From NCBI GenBank assembly GCA_964384805.1, contig CAYLLO010000001.1, positions 1 through 64,000 of the forward strand: DNA of 64,000 nt, written 5' to 3'. Under the pieces are notes generated by a model. That model was not told the DNA's origin, searched no databases, and worked only from the letters and a program-made list of their open reading frames with translations. This stretch comes from HGM10611 sp964384805 (GTDB taxonomy: Bacteria; Bacillota_I; Bacilli_A; ML615J-28; CAG-313). Within the stretch, counting starts at the first letter, position 1, and every line of letters begins with the position of its first letter. The position numbers and the translations under genes were made by a program. Positions 18,854-28,420 of the stretch are shown here, piece after piece.

Positions 18854-19688
18854 AGTTTTGTACCAACATTCGATGTAAATTCCAATCATTATAAGCATCC
18901 ATAGTTATCACAATTAATTCTCGACCATTTTGATTAAAAATAGTAATTAAAGTACGACCTGCTTTTTTAGTATAACCTGTCTTTCCACCTATAACATTAT
19001 CATCAGTATGAATCATTCGATGTTTATTGTGAAAATAAAGTTTTTTTCCATTAGGTAAGGTTTCTGAATATGATTTTGCGCTAATTATTTTTCTAAAAAC
19101 TTCATTTTTTAAAGCCTCACTAGTAATATATGCTAAGTCATAACAAGTAGAGTAATTATTAGTAGTACCATCTAAACCAGTAGGATTTTCAAAACTACTG
19201 TTTTTTAAATTAAATGAAGATACTATTTCATTCATTCGATATACAAAGTCGTTTATATTCGCACTATATGCCATTGCGAGTCCTATAGCTGCATCATTTC
19301 CACTTCGAAGTATCAAACCATACAATAATGTTTCAATAGAAACGATGTCTCCTATTTCTAAATAAATTCTAGAACCTTCAATGTTTACCATTTTTTCATT
19401 TACAATAATATAATTATCTAAATTTAAATATTTAATAGCTGTATATGCAGTTAAAATTTTGCAAATTGAGGCTGTTAATTTAGGAGAATTGGCATTTTTA
19501 GCAAATAATATTTTTTTAGTTTTAGCATCCATAACAATGGCTGCTTCACTTGAAATATTACTGTAAATAATTTTTTCTTTAGTAAAAGAAAGTTTATAAT
19601 TAAGAATTAAAATAATTGAACTAAATACTATTAAAATATTAATAAATAATAAGAAATCTTTTATTTGTTTTTTAATAATTATCACCAT
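18843..19688 (-). CDS. dacB: Sporulation-type D-alanyl-D-alanine carboxypeptidase
   Basis: This penicillin-binding protein trims D-Ala from peptidoglycan stem peptides. It has an N-terminal membrane anchor or uncleaved signal (residues about 12-30), the active serine in SICK (Ser74, SxxK), SGND (SxN) and KTGYT (KTG). At 281 residues it is about 100 shorter than B. subtilis DacB and lacks the C-terminal beta domain, ending soon after the catalytic domain. Direct coupling to spmA-spmB supports the DacB role in spore cortex, where it limits cross-linking. Confidence 0.92.
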   Translation of the reverse strand: MVIIIKKQIKDFLLFINILIVFSSIILILNYKLSFTKEKIIYSNISSEAAIVMDAKTKKILFAKNANSPKLTASICKILTAYTAIKYLNLDNYIIVNEKMVNIEGSRIYLEIGDIVSIETLLYGLILRSGNDAAIGLAMAYSANINDFVYRMNEIVSSFNLKNSSFENPTGLDGTTNNYSTCYDLAYITSEALKNEVFRKIISAKSYSETLPNGKKLYFHNKHRMIHTDDNVIGGKTGYTKKAGRTLITIFNQNGRELIVITMDAYNDWNLHRMLVQNYDE

Positions 19689-19712
19689 TTAATTTTATTA
19701 AATAAATAAAAA

Positions 19713-19740
19713 AATAAGCACTTGTGGATGCTTATTTTTT
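19713..19740 (-). terminator. Terminator after miaA
   Basis: A stem AATAAGCA / TGCTTATT followed on the minus strand by a T-run; its 5' arm overlaps the last codons of miaA. Confidence 0.88.
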
Positions 19741-20637
19741 AAAAAATTCATTTATTAATTCTATTATTTCATTTTTAGTATTATCAAGATTATTAATATC
19801 AATTGTAATAAATTTAACATTTTCTCTATTACGATACCAAGTCATTTGTTTTTTAGCATAATTTCTACTATGCTGTTTAATCAAATTAATAGTTTCTTCT
19901 AAAGAGTGTTTCCCATCTAAAAAATCAAAAATTTCTTGATAACCAATTGCTTTTTGGGCTTGACTAGAAAGTTTATCGGGATATAAAGATTTAACTTCTT
20001 CTAGTAAGCCTAAATCAATCATTTCATCTACTCGTTTATTAATTCTTTCATATAATTTTTCTCGTTTATCGTTTAAAAAAATTAATAAAAAATCATAAAT
20101 TTTATTGTGTTTTTGATTTCGATCATCATTAGAAACACCACTTTCAGATAGTTCTATAGCACGTAAAACGCGCTTGCGATTATTGGGATGGATTTTTTCA
20201 GCCATAATAGGATTTATAGTTACTAATATGCTATGAAGTTTTTCATTTGAATATTCAGCGTATTTTTTTTCACTTTCAATATTACGTGCTTCTTCGGTGA
20301 AACGATAGTCATACAAAACACTATCTATGTATAAACCACTTCCGCCGACAATAATAGGAATTTTATCTTTATCAGAAAATTCTTTAATTTTTTCCCTAAC
20401 TAATTTTTGATAATCACAAATTGAAAAACTTGATAAAGGATTTAAAAAATCCATTAAATGATGAGGAATTCCCATGCGTTCTTCAAGTGTTGGTTTAGCG
20501 GTTCCAATATTCATATTTTTATAGATTTGATAAGCATCACCATTAATAATTTCAGTATTAAGAGTTTTTGCGAGTTCAATTGATAATGTGGTTTTTCCAA
20601 CTCCAGTTGGACCAGTAATAACAATAACTTTCTGCAT
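19732..20637 (-). CDS. miaA: tRNA dimethylallyltransferase MiaA
   Basis: MiaA adds an isopentenyl group to A37 of tRNAs reading UNN codons. The 301-residue protein has a P-loop GPTGVGKTTLS at residues 8-18, DAYQIYKNMNIGTAKPT, PHHLMDFLNP, IPIIVGGSGLYIDSVLYDY and AIGYQEIFDF, all family-typical. It starts 1 nt after mutL stops, continuing the conserved mutS-mutL-miaA operon. Confidence 0.97.
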   Translation of the reverse strand: MQKVIVITGPTGVGKTTLSIELAKTLNTEIINGDAYQIYKNMNIGTAKPTLEERMGIPHHLMDFLNPLSSFSICDYQKLVREKIKEFSDKDKIPIIVGGSGLYIDSVLYDYRFTEEARNIESEKKYAEYSNEKLHSILVTINPIMAEKIHPNNRKRVLRAIELSESGVSNDDRNQKHNKIYDFLLIFLNDKREKLYERINKRVDEMIDLGLLEEVKSLYPDKLSSQAQKAIGYQEIFDFLDGKHSLEETINLIKQHSRNYAKKQMTWYRNRENVKFITIDINNLDNTKNEIIELINEFFKK

Positions 20638-20638
20638 T

Positions 20639-22510
20639 TTAAACTACTCGCTTAAACATTTTTTCTATCTCGTAATTAGTAAACTTAATTAGGGTCGGAC
20701 GACCATGAGGACAAGTATAAGGCATCTCACATTTATCTAAATCATTAAGTAAGGATTTTACTTCATCAAGACGAATATGCATTTTAGCTTTAATACTTTG
20801 TTTACAACTAAGTTTTTTTGCTAAAGAATCATACATAATACTTTTATTAATTGGAGCATTAATGATTAAATGTTGAATAATATCTTGAATAAACTCGATT
20901 TCTAAACCATTGGGAATCCAGCTAGGAATTGAACGAACAATAATGGTGTTATTGCCAAATTCTTCTAAAGTAATTCCTAAATTCTTAAGTTTGACAAGAT
21001 TTTCTAAAATTAATAGTTTTTCTTTAATAGTAAATTCTAATGTAATAGGTACTAATAGCTCGTAGCAGCTATGTATTGAACTTGCAAAGTCATTACTAAT
21101 TTTTTCATACATTATTCTTTCCATTGCTGCGTGTTGGTCAAGTAAGTATAAAATGTTTTCATCTTCTAGTAAAAGATAAGTTTCATGGAAACGACCGATA
21201 AAATTTAAGTTTTTAAAGAAATTGCGGTTTTGTGGTTTAAATCTAATTTGTTCAATTATTGGTTGTTCAGTTTTATAAGAATCAATATTGTTAGAAGAAA
21301 CTATTACTTCATCATTTGACTCATTTCTGAGCGTTTCAGACGAATAATTGTTAGACTTATTTTTTTCATCTTCTTCAAAAAGGCTCCATAAATCATTAGA
21401 TTCGTTGTTTTCAGAAATTTTATAAGTTAAGTCTTCAGTATTTTTTAAAATATTATCAGTTTTGTTATTATTCAAGCTGTTACTTTCTTCTTTTTTATAT
21501 TTTAATAGTTCTTGTTCTTTTAAGGCTAAACTTATTGAATTAGTAATTAAGCTTTTTAAAGTTAATTCATCAGTTAATCTTATTTCTAATTTAGAAGGGT
21601 GAACATTAACATCAATTAAGGTAGGATCAGTTTCAATAAATAATGTCGTAATTGGATGTTTACCTGTTGTAAGGATTGTTGCATATGCATCATCAATCGC
21701 ATAAATTAAGGAAAGATTTCTTATAACTCGACCATTAACAATAATAGTAATTGCTCCTCTATTACTGCGAAAAATTTCATTAGTAGTTGAGTAGCCAAAT
21801 ATTTTATATAGTGGATTTCGTCCTTCAAAGATTATTAAATTTTTAGCAATTGATGAACCATAGGCTTCTATCATAATATCTTTAATATCTCCATTGCCGC
21901 TACTTTTAAATAATTGTTTATTGTTATTAGTTAAAGTAAAAGAAATATTGGGATGAGATAATGCAGATTTATATAAATAATCAGTAATACTACTTAATTC
22001 TTGATAAGTAGACCCTAAGTGTTTTAAACGAGCAGGTGTATTATGAAAAAGGTTTGATACTTCGACCATTGTTCCCTTAGGAAGACTAGTCATACCTGTT
22101 TCTGTTTCTTTGCCATAAGTGTAAAGATAATAGTAACCGCCAGTACCGGTTGTTGAAGATGTAATTCTAAGTTCAGAAACACTCGCTATTGAAGGTAGGG
22201 CTTCTCCTCTAAAACCTAAGGTAGTAATTTTAAATAAATCAATTTCATTGAATATTTTACTTGTCGCATGTGGTAATAAGGCTAAGGGAATATCCTCTTT
22301 TTCCATACCACTACCATTATCTAAAACGGTAATTTTTTTCAAACCACAATCAATTAGTTCAACTTTAATTTTAGAACTACCGGCGTCAATACTATTTTCA
22401 ACTAATTCTTTTACAACGCTAGTAGGACGCTCTACTACTTCTCCTGCTGCGATCAAATTAGTTAATTCAGGACTCATTACGTGAATTTTAGAGTTTTGAT
22501 TGTTATTCAT
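20639..22510 (-). CDS. mutL: DNA mismatch repair protein MutL
   Basis: MutL is the ATP-dependent matchmaker of mismatch repair. The 623-residue protein has the GHKL ATPase motifs VVKELVENSIDAG, DNGSGM and TTLGFRGEALPSIASVSEL, followed by a transducer domain, a low-complexity Asn/Glu/Ser linker (about residues 340-420) and a C-terminal dimerisation domain. That domain has LLDQHAAMERIMYE (the DQHAxxxR(I/L)xYE endonuclease motif), CPHGRP and CKQSIKA, so it is a nicking MutL as in Firmicutes lacking MutH. The AGGTGA site lies inside the mutS end. Confidence 0.97.
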   Translation of the reverse strand: MNNNQNSKIHVMSPELTNLIAAGEVVERPTSVVKELVENSIDAGSSKIKVELIDCGLKKITVLDNGSGMEKEDIPLALLPHATSKIFNEIDLFKITTLGFRGEALPSIASVSELRITSSTTGTGGYYYLYTYGKETETGMTSLPKGTMVEVSNLFHNTPARLKHLGSTYQELSSITDYLYKSALSHPNISFTLTNNNKQLFKSSGNGDIKDIMIEAYGSSIAKNLIIFEGRNPLYKIFGYSTTNEIFRSNRGAITIIVNGRVIRNLSLIYAIDDAYATILTTGKHPITTLFIETDPTLIDVNVHPSKLEIRLTDELTLKSLITNSISLALKEQELLKYKKEESNSLNNNKTDNILKNTEDLTYKISENNESNDLWSLFEEDEKNKSNNYSSETLRNESNDEVIVSSNNIDSYKTEQPIIEQIRFKPQNRNFFKNLNFIGRFHETYLLLEDENILYLLDQHAAMERIMYEKISNDFASSIHSCYELLVPITLEFTIKEKLLILENLVKLKNLGITLEEFGNNTIIVRSIPSWIPNGLEIEFIQDIIQHLIINAPINKSIMYDSLAKKLSCKQSIKAKMHIRLDEVKSLLNDLDKCEMPYTCPHGRPTLIKFTNYEIEKMFKRVV

Positions 22511-22516
22511 ACTTTA

Positions 22517-25084
22517 TTATTCACCTAACTTTCCTTTTAGTTCTGCTAATTTAAGTAATGCATCTATTGGTTTCAAATCATCTATTAAAAGATTTTTTAG
22601 ATTGCTTAAAACTTCTAATTCATTAGAATTAACATTATTAATAATTATTGGTTTAGTATAATTATTTTTGGACAATAATTCAGTTTCATATGAATTATGC
22701 TTTTCAAGTTTACTTAAAATATCTTTCGCCCGCAAAGTTACCTCAAGTGGTAATTTGGCAAGACTTGCGACATTAATACCATAACTTTGATCAGTTGGAC
22801 CAGGTAAAACTTTGTGGAAGAAAATAATATTTCCTTTTTCCTCTTTAGCTTCGACGTGAACATTAAATAAAGCTGGTAAACTATGCTCAAGAGTTGTTAA
22901 TTCATGATAGTGAGTTGAGAATATTGTTTTTGCCTTGACATTATCGTGAATATATTCAATAATAGCTTGTGCTAAAGCCATACCATCATAAGTTGCAGTT
23001 CCGCGGCCAACTTCATCTAAAATAATTAAACTATTACTAGTGGCATTTTGTAAAGCGTAATTAACTTCAAGCATTTCCATCATAAAGGTTGATTGTCCAG
23101 CCGAAATATCATCACTTGAGCCAATACGGGTAAAGATTTGATCAAAAATTGGGAGAAGGGCTTTAGTAGCAGGAACAAAACATCCCATTTGGGCCATAAT
23201 CGCAATAATAGCAGTTTGACGCATAAACGTACTTTTACCACTCATATTTGGGCCAGTAATTAACATAATTAAGCTATCATTATACATTGTTAAGTCGTTT
23301 GGAACAAAAGGGGTATCAGTTTCATTTTCAATAACAGGATGGCGCCCTTCAACAATTTTAATTTCACCATATAAGGAAAATTGGGGACGAACATAACCTT
23401 CACATTTTGATACTTTAGAAAAAGCATGAAGCATATCTAGTTCAGAGATTAAAGAAGCAGTAAACTGAAGTTTTGCGGAATAGGTTTTACAGATGTCACG
23501 AATCTCATTAAATAATTCAATTTCTAATTCATGAATACGTTCATCAGCTCGTAAAATAAGGGCTTCACGTTCTTTTAATTCTTCGGTTATAAATCTTTCA
23601 GAGTTGCTAGTTGTTTGTTTTCTGATATATCCTAGATCATCTGTAACTAAAGCAAGATTAGCTTTGGTCACTTCAATATAATAACCGAATACTTTATTAT
23701 AACCAACTTTTAATGATTTAATACCAGTTCGTTCTTTTTCTCGAATTTCAAGATTTGTTAAAAAAGTTTTATTATTTTGGCTAACTTCTTTAATTCTATC
23801 AAGCTCTTCATTATAACCAGGTTTAATAATGTTACCTTCTCTTAATAAATAAGGTGCATCTTCTTTAATGGCTTTGTCTAATAATTTATAAAATTCATCA
23901 TATGTTTCGATATTTTTTTCTAGTTTTAAGAAATTATTAGTATTACCTTCAATTAACAACTTTTTAATATTTGGTAAACTTCCTAGTGATTTTTTTAGTT
24001 GGAGTAAATCACGTGGAGATAAATTGCCATAGCTAATACGACCAACAATTCGTTCTAAGTCATAAATGTTATTTAATTCTTTCGATAAATCATTAAGTAA
24101 AGAAATGTGATTAGTAAAGTCATCAACAATTTGTAAACGAGACTGAATTTTATTATAATCAGTCAATGGATAAATGATACTGCGTTTGAGAAAACGAGAT
24201 CCCATTGCTGTAGAACATTTATCGAGTAAACTAAATAAGTTTTTATTATTACGATTGCCTTTTAATGATTCTATTAATTCTAAATTTTTTAAAGAATTGG
24301 AATCAAGTTTTAAAAATTCATCATTAGAATATTTTTTAAATGGTTTTAAATGAACTAATACGCGTTTTTGAGTATTAATGACATAACTTAATAATCTTTT
24401 ACAAGTATTAACAGATTTATTATCTAAATCAGTAATTAAATTGACTAAATAATCGTCAATCTTAGTATTATTTTCAATAGAGACTAAGATATTGAGACGA
24501 TTTTTCAAATAGTCTCGATAAATTTTAGGAAACTTGTCATTTGTGATAATTTCTTTAATATTAAGTTTTTGTAATTCATTATAGAAATAATTAATGTGAT
24601 TAGGTAAGATAGTAACATTAGTTTCGCCAGTAGATAAATCAATATAGCAAAAAACATAGCCATCATCAATTTTATCAACAGCACCTAAGTAACTATTGTC
24701 TTTTTCAGATAAATATAATTCATCAACATTAGTACCAGGAGTGATTATTTTAGTTACTTCACGTGTAACAATTTTTTTATTGTTTGCTTCTTCCATTTGT
24801 TCAACAATGGCTACTTTATAACCTTTAGAAGATAATTTTTCAATATAATTTTCAACTGCATGATAAGGAACTCCGCACATAGGTACTGGTTCATTGTTAG
24901 TTCCAGCATCACGGCTTGTTAAAACAATTTCTAATTCCTTGCTTGCAACTAATGCATCATTAAAAAACATCTCATAGAAATCTCCAAGTCTAAAGAATAC
25001 GAGAGTGTCGGGATAATTTTCCTTAATAGTTAAGTATTGACGCATCATTGGTGTATAAGAGTTTTTATCTATTTTTTCGTACAT
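22517..25084 (-). CDS. mutS: DNA mismatch recognition protein MutS
   Basis: MutS binds mismatches and recruits MutL. The product (about 855 residues) shows the N-terminal mismatch-contact FFRLGDFYEMF, the connector and lever domains, and the C-terminal ATPase with GPNMSGKSTFMRQ (Walker A), DEVGRGTATYDGMALA (Walker B) and STHYHEL. ATG at 25084 fits AAGGTGAT upstream better than the GTG three codons earlier. A TATAAT at 25104-25109 lies just in front, suggesting a short leader. Confidence 0.97.
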   Translation of the reverse strand: MYEKIDKNSYTPMMRQYLTIKENYPDTLVFFRLGDFYEMFFNDALVASKELEIVLTSRDAGTNNEPVPMCGVPYHAVENYIEKLSSKGYKVAIVEQMEEANNKKIVTREVTKIITPGTNVDELYLSEKDNSYLGAVDKIDDGYVFCYIDLSTGETNVTILPNHINYFYNELQKLNIKEIITNDKFPKIYRDYLKNRLNILVSIENNTKIDDYLVNLITDLDNKSVNTCKRLLSYVINTQKRVLVHLKPFKKYSNDEFLKLDSNSLKNLELIESLKGNRNNKNLFSLLDKCSTAMGSRFLKRSIIYPLTDYNKIQSRLQIVDDFTNHISLLNDLSKELNNIYDLERIVGRISYGNLSPRDLLQLKKSLGSLPNIKKLLIEGNTNNFLKLEKNIETYDEFYKLLDKAIKEDAPYLLREGNIIKPGYNEELDRIKEVSQNNKTFLTNLEIREKERTGIKSLKVGYNKVFGYYIEVTKANLALVTDDLGYIRKQTTSNSERFITEELKEREALILRADERIHELEIELFNEIRDICKTYSAKLQFTASLISELDMLHAFSKVSKCEGYVRPQFSLYGEIKIVEGRHPVIENETDTPFVPNDLTMYNDSLIMLITGPNMSGKSTFMRQTAIIAIMAQMGCFVPATKALLPIFDQIFTRIGSSDDISAGQSTFMMEMLEVNYALQNATSNSLIILDEVGRGTATYDGMALAQAIIEYIHDNVKAKTIFSTHYHELTTLEHSLPALFNVHVEAKEEKGNIIFFHKVLPGPTDQSYGINVASLAKLPLEVTLRAKDILSKLEKHNSYETELLSKNNYTKPIIINNVNSNELEVLSNLKNLLIDDLKPIDALLKLAELKGKLGE

Positions 25085-25251
25085 ATTTATCACCTTGTTT
25101 CTAATTATATCATTTTTTTCGAAAATTTTAAAGAATATTGATTAAAAATATAATTATGTCTGATTGTTTTGTGATATATTCAAAATTAATAATTTGATGA
25201 AATTTATAAATTTTAAGAAATATTTGTTAATAAAATATAATAAAATAAAAA

Positions 25252-25282
25252 CTTCACCCATCTTTTTAAAAGGTTGGTGAAG
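25252..25282 (-). terminator. Terminator after the ECF S-component gene
   Basis: A stem CTTCACCAACCTTTT / AAAAGATGGGTGAAG, nearly fully paired, is followed by a T-rich tail on the minus strand. Confidence 0.9.
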
Positions 25283-25294
25283 TATGATTTTGAA

Positions 25295-25870
25295 TTATCT
25301 TTCCTTTATTTTTTCAATATTTGTTAATCTTATAACAACTGTTGATAAGATGCTATTTACAAATAATTCAATAAGGAAATTAATTCCAATAAAAGACAAA
25401 AACAAATATGCCATAACATTTTGTCCTGCCGCCAAGCCTTCTAATAAATCATAGTAAAATAGATACGCAGAAATTATAAAAAGGCCAGTATTAATAATTG
25501 GAACAATTATAGATGCGATAATTGCAGCAAAAATATTGTTTTTGTTAGATAATAATTTGTATACAAAACCTGCAGCGGCTCCGGCTATTGCCATTTTTAA
25601 TGTACAAATTAAAAATGTTATGAAAACTCCATATTCCCAAAATAGTGCTATAGTGCTTGGGGAAATAAAAACTAAGATTCCGCTAACAGCTCCTAATATA
25701 AATCCTGTAGATGGGCCATAAATTACGGCTCCAACCACGATTGGTATTAAAGATAAAGTGATACTAACAGATCCTAATTGAACATAGTTACTAAATAGTT
25801 GTAAAACAACAACTAATGCACCTATAATAGCAATACCAGTAATTTTATTTATTTGTAAATTTCTTCTCAT
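25295..25870 (-). CDS. ECF transporter S component, ligand unknown
   Basis: This 191-residue membrane protein with about six helices has the S-component style N-terminal helix and a loop SITLSLIPIVVGAVIYGPSTGFILGAVSG typical of vitamin-capturing subunits of energy-coupling-factor importers. The ligand is not deducible: family resemblance does not separate folate, pantothenate or other vitamins, and no riboswitch is evident. A strong GAGGAGG lies before the ATG. It is downstream of obg and probably shares its transcript. The ECF energising module is not in this window. Confidence 0.8.
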   Translation of the reverse strand: MRRNLQINKITGIAIIGALVVVLQLFSNYVQLGSVSITLSLIPIVVGAVIYGPSTGFILGAVSGILVFISPSTIALFWEYGVFITFLICTLKMAIAGAAAGFVYKLLSNKNNIFAAIIASIIVPIINTGLFIISAYLFYYDLLEGLAAGQNVMAYLFLSFIGINFLIELFVNSILSTVVIRLTNIEKIKER

Positions 25871-25920
25871 TCTTCCTCCTCTTTAGGCTCACGTTTATAA
25901 GTCCCATAAGTAATTAAAAA

Positions 25921-27198
25921 TTAATCTATGAATTCAAATTCATAGTTTAGAATACGAACGGTATCACCGTTTTTGACACCTTTTTGGCGTAGTGCTTCAT
26001 CTACTCCCATTGTGCGAAGTTTTTTAGCAAATAGTCTAGCGTTTGCTTCAGTTGAAATATCAAACTTATCCAATAAGCGTTTAATGGCTGGACCTGTAAC
26101 ATTATATACATCATCTTCTTCAAGGGTAATAGTGAAAGGAGCCTCAGGCTCTGTAAAGTTATATTCAACTACGACATCTTGAGGGGTAACAATTTCTTCC
26201 ATATTTTTTACTTCTTCAAGTTTATCAGCAATTGTATATAGTAATTCGTTTAAATTATTTTTAGTTAAAGCAGAAATAGCGATAATATTATCAATACCTA
26301 ATTCTTTTTTAAAACGCTTTAAATTAGCTTCTGCTTTAGGCATATCCATTTTATTAGCAACAATAATTTGGGGACGTTTTAATAAATCTGAATTATAGTT
26401 TTCAAGTTCTTTATTGATTTTTAGATAGTCATTTACTGGATCGCGATCTTCGTTGGCGCTCATGTCAATTATGTGAACAATTACTCTTGTCCGTTCAATA
26501 TGTTTTAAAAATTGAATACCAAGTCCAAGTCCTGTATGAGCTCCTTCAATCAATCCTGGTAAATCAGCCATTATGAAACTTCTCCCATCTGGTACGGCAA
26601 CAACTCCTAAATAAGGAATTAAAGTTGTAAAATGATAGTCAGCTATTTTAGGCTTGGCTTCGCTTACAACAGAAATTATCGTGCTTTTACCAACACTTGG
26701 GAAACCTACCAACCCGACATCGGCTAAAACTTTTAAATTAAGCTCTATATTTCGTTCTTCTCCGGGTTCACCTTTTTCACAAATATCAGGAGCAGGGTGG
26801 CGAGAACTTGCAAAAAAGGCATTACCTCTTCCGCCTTTTCCACCTTTACAAACAACAACTTCTTGGAATGGTTTTATAATATCTCCAACAATTAAATTTT
26901 TATCTATATCGATAATAGTAGTTCCAACTGGAACTTTTACATAAATATCTTTACCATCGGCACCAAATTTATCTTTGTTCATTCCATTTTGGCCATCTTC
27001 TGCTTTGATTTTGTGATTATAGCGAAAGTCTAAAAGAGTAGTTAAGCCACTATCTCCAACGAAAATAACACTTCCACCTTTTCCGCCTTTTCCGCCTGAT
27101 GGGCCACCTTTGGCGACATATTTTTCGCGTCTAAAAGCAACAATCCCATCTCCGCCTTTTCCGGCCTTTACGACAATTTTAGCTGTATCTACAAACAT
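25921..27198 (-). CDS. obg: GTPase Obg (CgtA)
   Basis: Obg is an essential GTPase acting in 50S ribosome assembly and stress signalling. The 425-residue protein has the Gly-rich Obg fold (residues 1-158 with KGGDGIVAFRREKYV, GGPSGGKGG), the G domain with GFPSVGKST, DLPGLIEGAH, NKMD and ISA, and a C-terminal OCT domain (about 345-425). The ATG preceded by AAGGAGG is chosen; an upstream frame extension is rejected. It follows rpmA as in most Firmicutes; spo0B, which lies between them in B. subtilis, is absent. Confidence 0.98.
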   Translation of the reverse strand: MFVDTAKIVVKAGKGGDGIVAFRREKYVAKGGPSGGKGGKGGSVIFVGDSGLTTLLDFRYNHKIKAEDGQNGMNKDKFGADGKDIYVKVPVGTTIIDIDKNLIVGDIIKPFQEVVVCKGGKGGRGNAFFASSRHPAPDICEKGEPGEERNIELNLKVLADVGLVGFPSVGKSTIISVVSEAKPKIADYHFTTLIPYLGVVAVPDGRSFIMADLPGLIEGAHTGLGLGIQFLKHIERTRVIVHIIDMSANEDRDPVNDYLKINKELENYNSDLLKRPQIIVANKMDMPKAEANLKRFKKELGIDNIIAISALTKNNLNELLYTIADKLEEVKNMEEIVTPQDVVVEYNFTEPEAPFTITLEEDDVYNVTGPAIKRLLDKFDISTEANARLFAKKLRTMGVDEALRQKGVKNGDTVRILNYEFEFID

Positions 27199-27260
27199 AA
27201 AAACCTCCTTTTGTGAAGATAAAAAGCACTTCAAATATTATGAAGTGCTAAAATAATTTT

Positions 27261-27545
27261 CTATTCTTGTACAGGGTACACTGATGCTTGTTTTTTACCT
27301 TTACCAATAATTTCGAATTTTACAATACCATCGATTTTACTAAATAAAGTATCATCACTACCGATACCAACATTTTTACCAGGATGTACTTTAGTACCTC
27401 TTTGACGATAAATAATTGATCCTGTAGTAGCAAATTGACCATCAGATAGTTTAGCACCTAAGCGTCTACCAATAGAGTCACGTCCGTTTTTAGTAGACCC
27501 AACCCCTTTTTTAGAAGCAAAAAATTGCAAATTAAATCTTAACAT
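27261..27545 (-). CDS. rpmA: Ribosomal protein bL27 with cleavable N-terminal leader
   Basis: bL27 sits near the peptidyl-transferase centre. The 94-residue precursor begins MLRFNLQFFASKKG, carrying the Firmicute leader ending in LQFF before ASKKG that must be removed by the Prp protease for a functional ribosome. The Prp gene is immediately upstream. Core motifs GSTKNGRDS, GSIIYRQRGTK and HPGKNVGIGSDDTLF are present. AGGAGGT precedes the ATG. Confidence 0.98.
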   Translation of the reverse strand: MLRFNLQFFASKKGVGSTKNGRDSIGRRLGAKLSDGQFATTGSIIYRQRGTKVHPGKNVGIGSDDTLFSKIDGIVKFEIIGKGKKQASVYPVQE

Positions 27546-27568
27546 TGCGTGCCACCTCCTATTTGGGC

Positions 27569-27886
27569 TTATTTTATAATTATTTTAAGATTTTGAGGAT
27601 ACTGTTCCTCAATATTAATTAGAATATCTAATAAATTTTGAATAATTAATAAAGACAAGTTATCAATTTTATTTAATTTAAAATCAATTAATCCCTGTTC
27701 TTCATTTTCAATTAATGAGTAATCTTCTTTTTTTAATATTTTATTAAGAAGATTTAAAGTAGTAAAGACAGCAGTTGTAATACTGCTACACACAATATCT
27801 TCACCATAATTACCATATTCAGCATGCCCTTTAACTAAAAAGGCGTATGGTTTTTCATTTTTTAGAATGAAACTTGCTTTAGTCAT
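27569..27886 (-). CDS. prp: Ribosomal-processing cysteine protease Prp
   Basis: Prp (YsxB, DUF464) cleaves the N-terminal leader of bL27. The 105-residue protein has the catalytic GHAEYGNYGEDIVCSSIT region with His21 and Cys33 in the expected spacing, followed by a helix and a C-terminal beta hairpin. It lies between rplU and rpmA, the conserved place, with its start 3 nt after the rplU stop. Confidence 0.95.
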   Translation of the reverse strand: MTKASFILKNEKPYAFLVKGHAEYGNYGEDIVCSSITTAVFTTLNLLNKILKKEDYSLIENEEQGLIDFKLNKIDNLSLLIIQNLLDILINIEEQYPQNLKIIIK

Positions 27887-27888
27887 AA

Positions 27889-28188
27889 TTAAGCTACGAT
27901 TTCTTTAATTAATACTTTTGTGTAAGCTTGACGATGACCTTGTTTTTTACGATAATTCTTTTTAGGTTTCATCTTAAATACAATGATTTTGGGACTGCGA
28001 CCTTGTTTTTCAACAGTAGCTACTACTTTAGCTCCTTCTAAAACAGGAGTACCAACTTTACCATCAGCTAATAATACTTGATCAAAAGTAACTTCTTCTC
28101 CAACTTCAGCTTCTAGTTTTTCAATGTAAATTGAATCACCTTCTTGAACGCGGTATTGTTTACCACCAGTAACAAAAATTGCGTACAT
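27889..28188 (-). CDS. rplU: Ribosomal protein bL21
   Basis: bL21 is a 50S subunit protein binding 23S rRNA. The 99-residue product shows FVTGGKQYRVQEGD at the N-terminus, VLLADGKVGTPVLEGAKV in the middle and the basic KPKKNYRKKQGHRQAYTKV near the C-terminus. First gene of the rplU-prp-rpmA-obg operon, with a structured leader and promoter upstream. Confidence 0.98.
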   Translation of the reverse strand: MYAIFVTGGKQYRVQEGDSIYIEKLEAEVGEEVTFDQVLLADGKVGTPVLEGAKVVATVEKQGRSPKIIVFKMKPKKNYRKKQGHRQAYTKVLIKEIVA

Positions 28189-28212
28189 CTAATTTTACCT
28201 CCTTTTTAAATT

Positions 28213-28296
28213 AAATTTAAACTAAGACACGCCATTGAGGTGCGGAAAACAGCTTAAAACCTCTTTTGTGCGGTTGCTAGAAATCGCAACATATGT
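28213..28296 (-). promoter_or_regulatory. Structured leader of rplU, candidate L21 autoregulatory element
   Basis: The rplU leader folds into GTTGC / GCAAC and GAGGT / ACCTC stems with loops rich in conserved-looking GC bases, unusual in this AT-rich DNA. Firmicutes carry an L21 leader motif at this site. Correspondence to that motif is inferred from position and structure, not from an alignment. Confidence 0.5.
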
Positions 28297-28325
28297 ATTA
28301 TACCATTAAAGTCTTTTTTTTGCAA
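28297..28325 (-). promoter_or_regulatory. SigA-type promoter of the rplU operon
   Basis: TTGCAA and TATAAT separated by 17 bp, with the start point predicted near 28290, just before the folded leader. Confidence 0.8.
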
Positions 28326-28381
28326 ATTATATATAAATATTTTTTTAGAGTCCGTAAATCTATTTAATTGAGATAAACTAA

Positions 28382-28408
28382 AAAGGATAAGATTTTAATC
28401 TTACCCTT
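28382..28408 (-). terminator. Terminator after ppdK
   Basis: Stem AAGGGTAAGATT / AATCTTATCCTT (one mismatch) just downstream of ppdK, followed by a moderately T-rich stretch on the minus strand. Confidence 0.7.
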
Positions 28409-28420
28409 AATGTATGAAAA

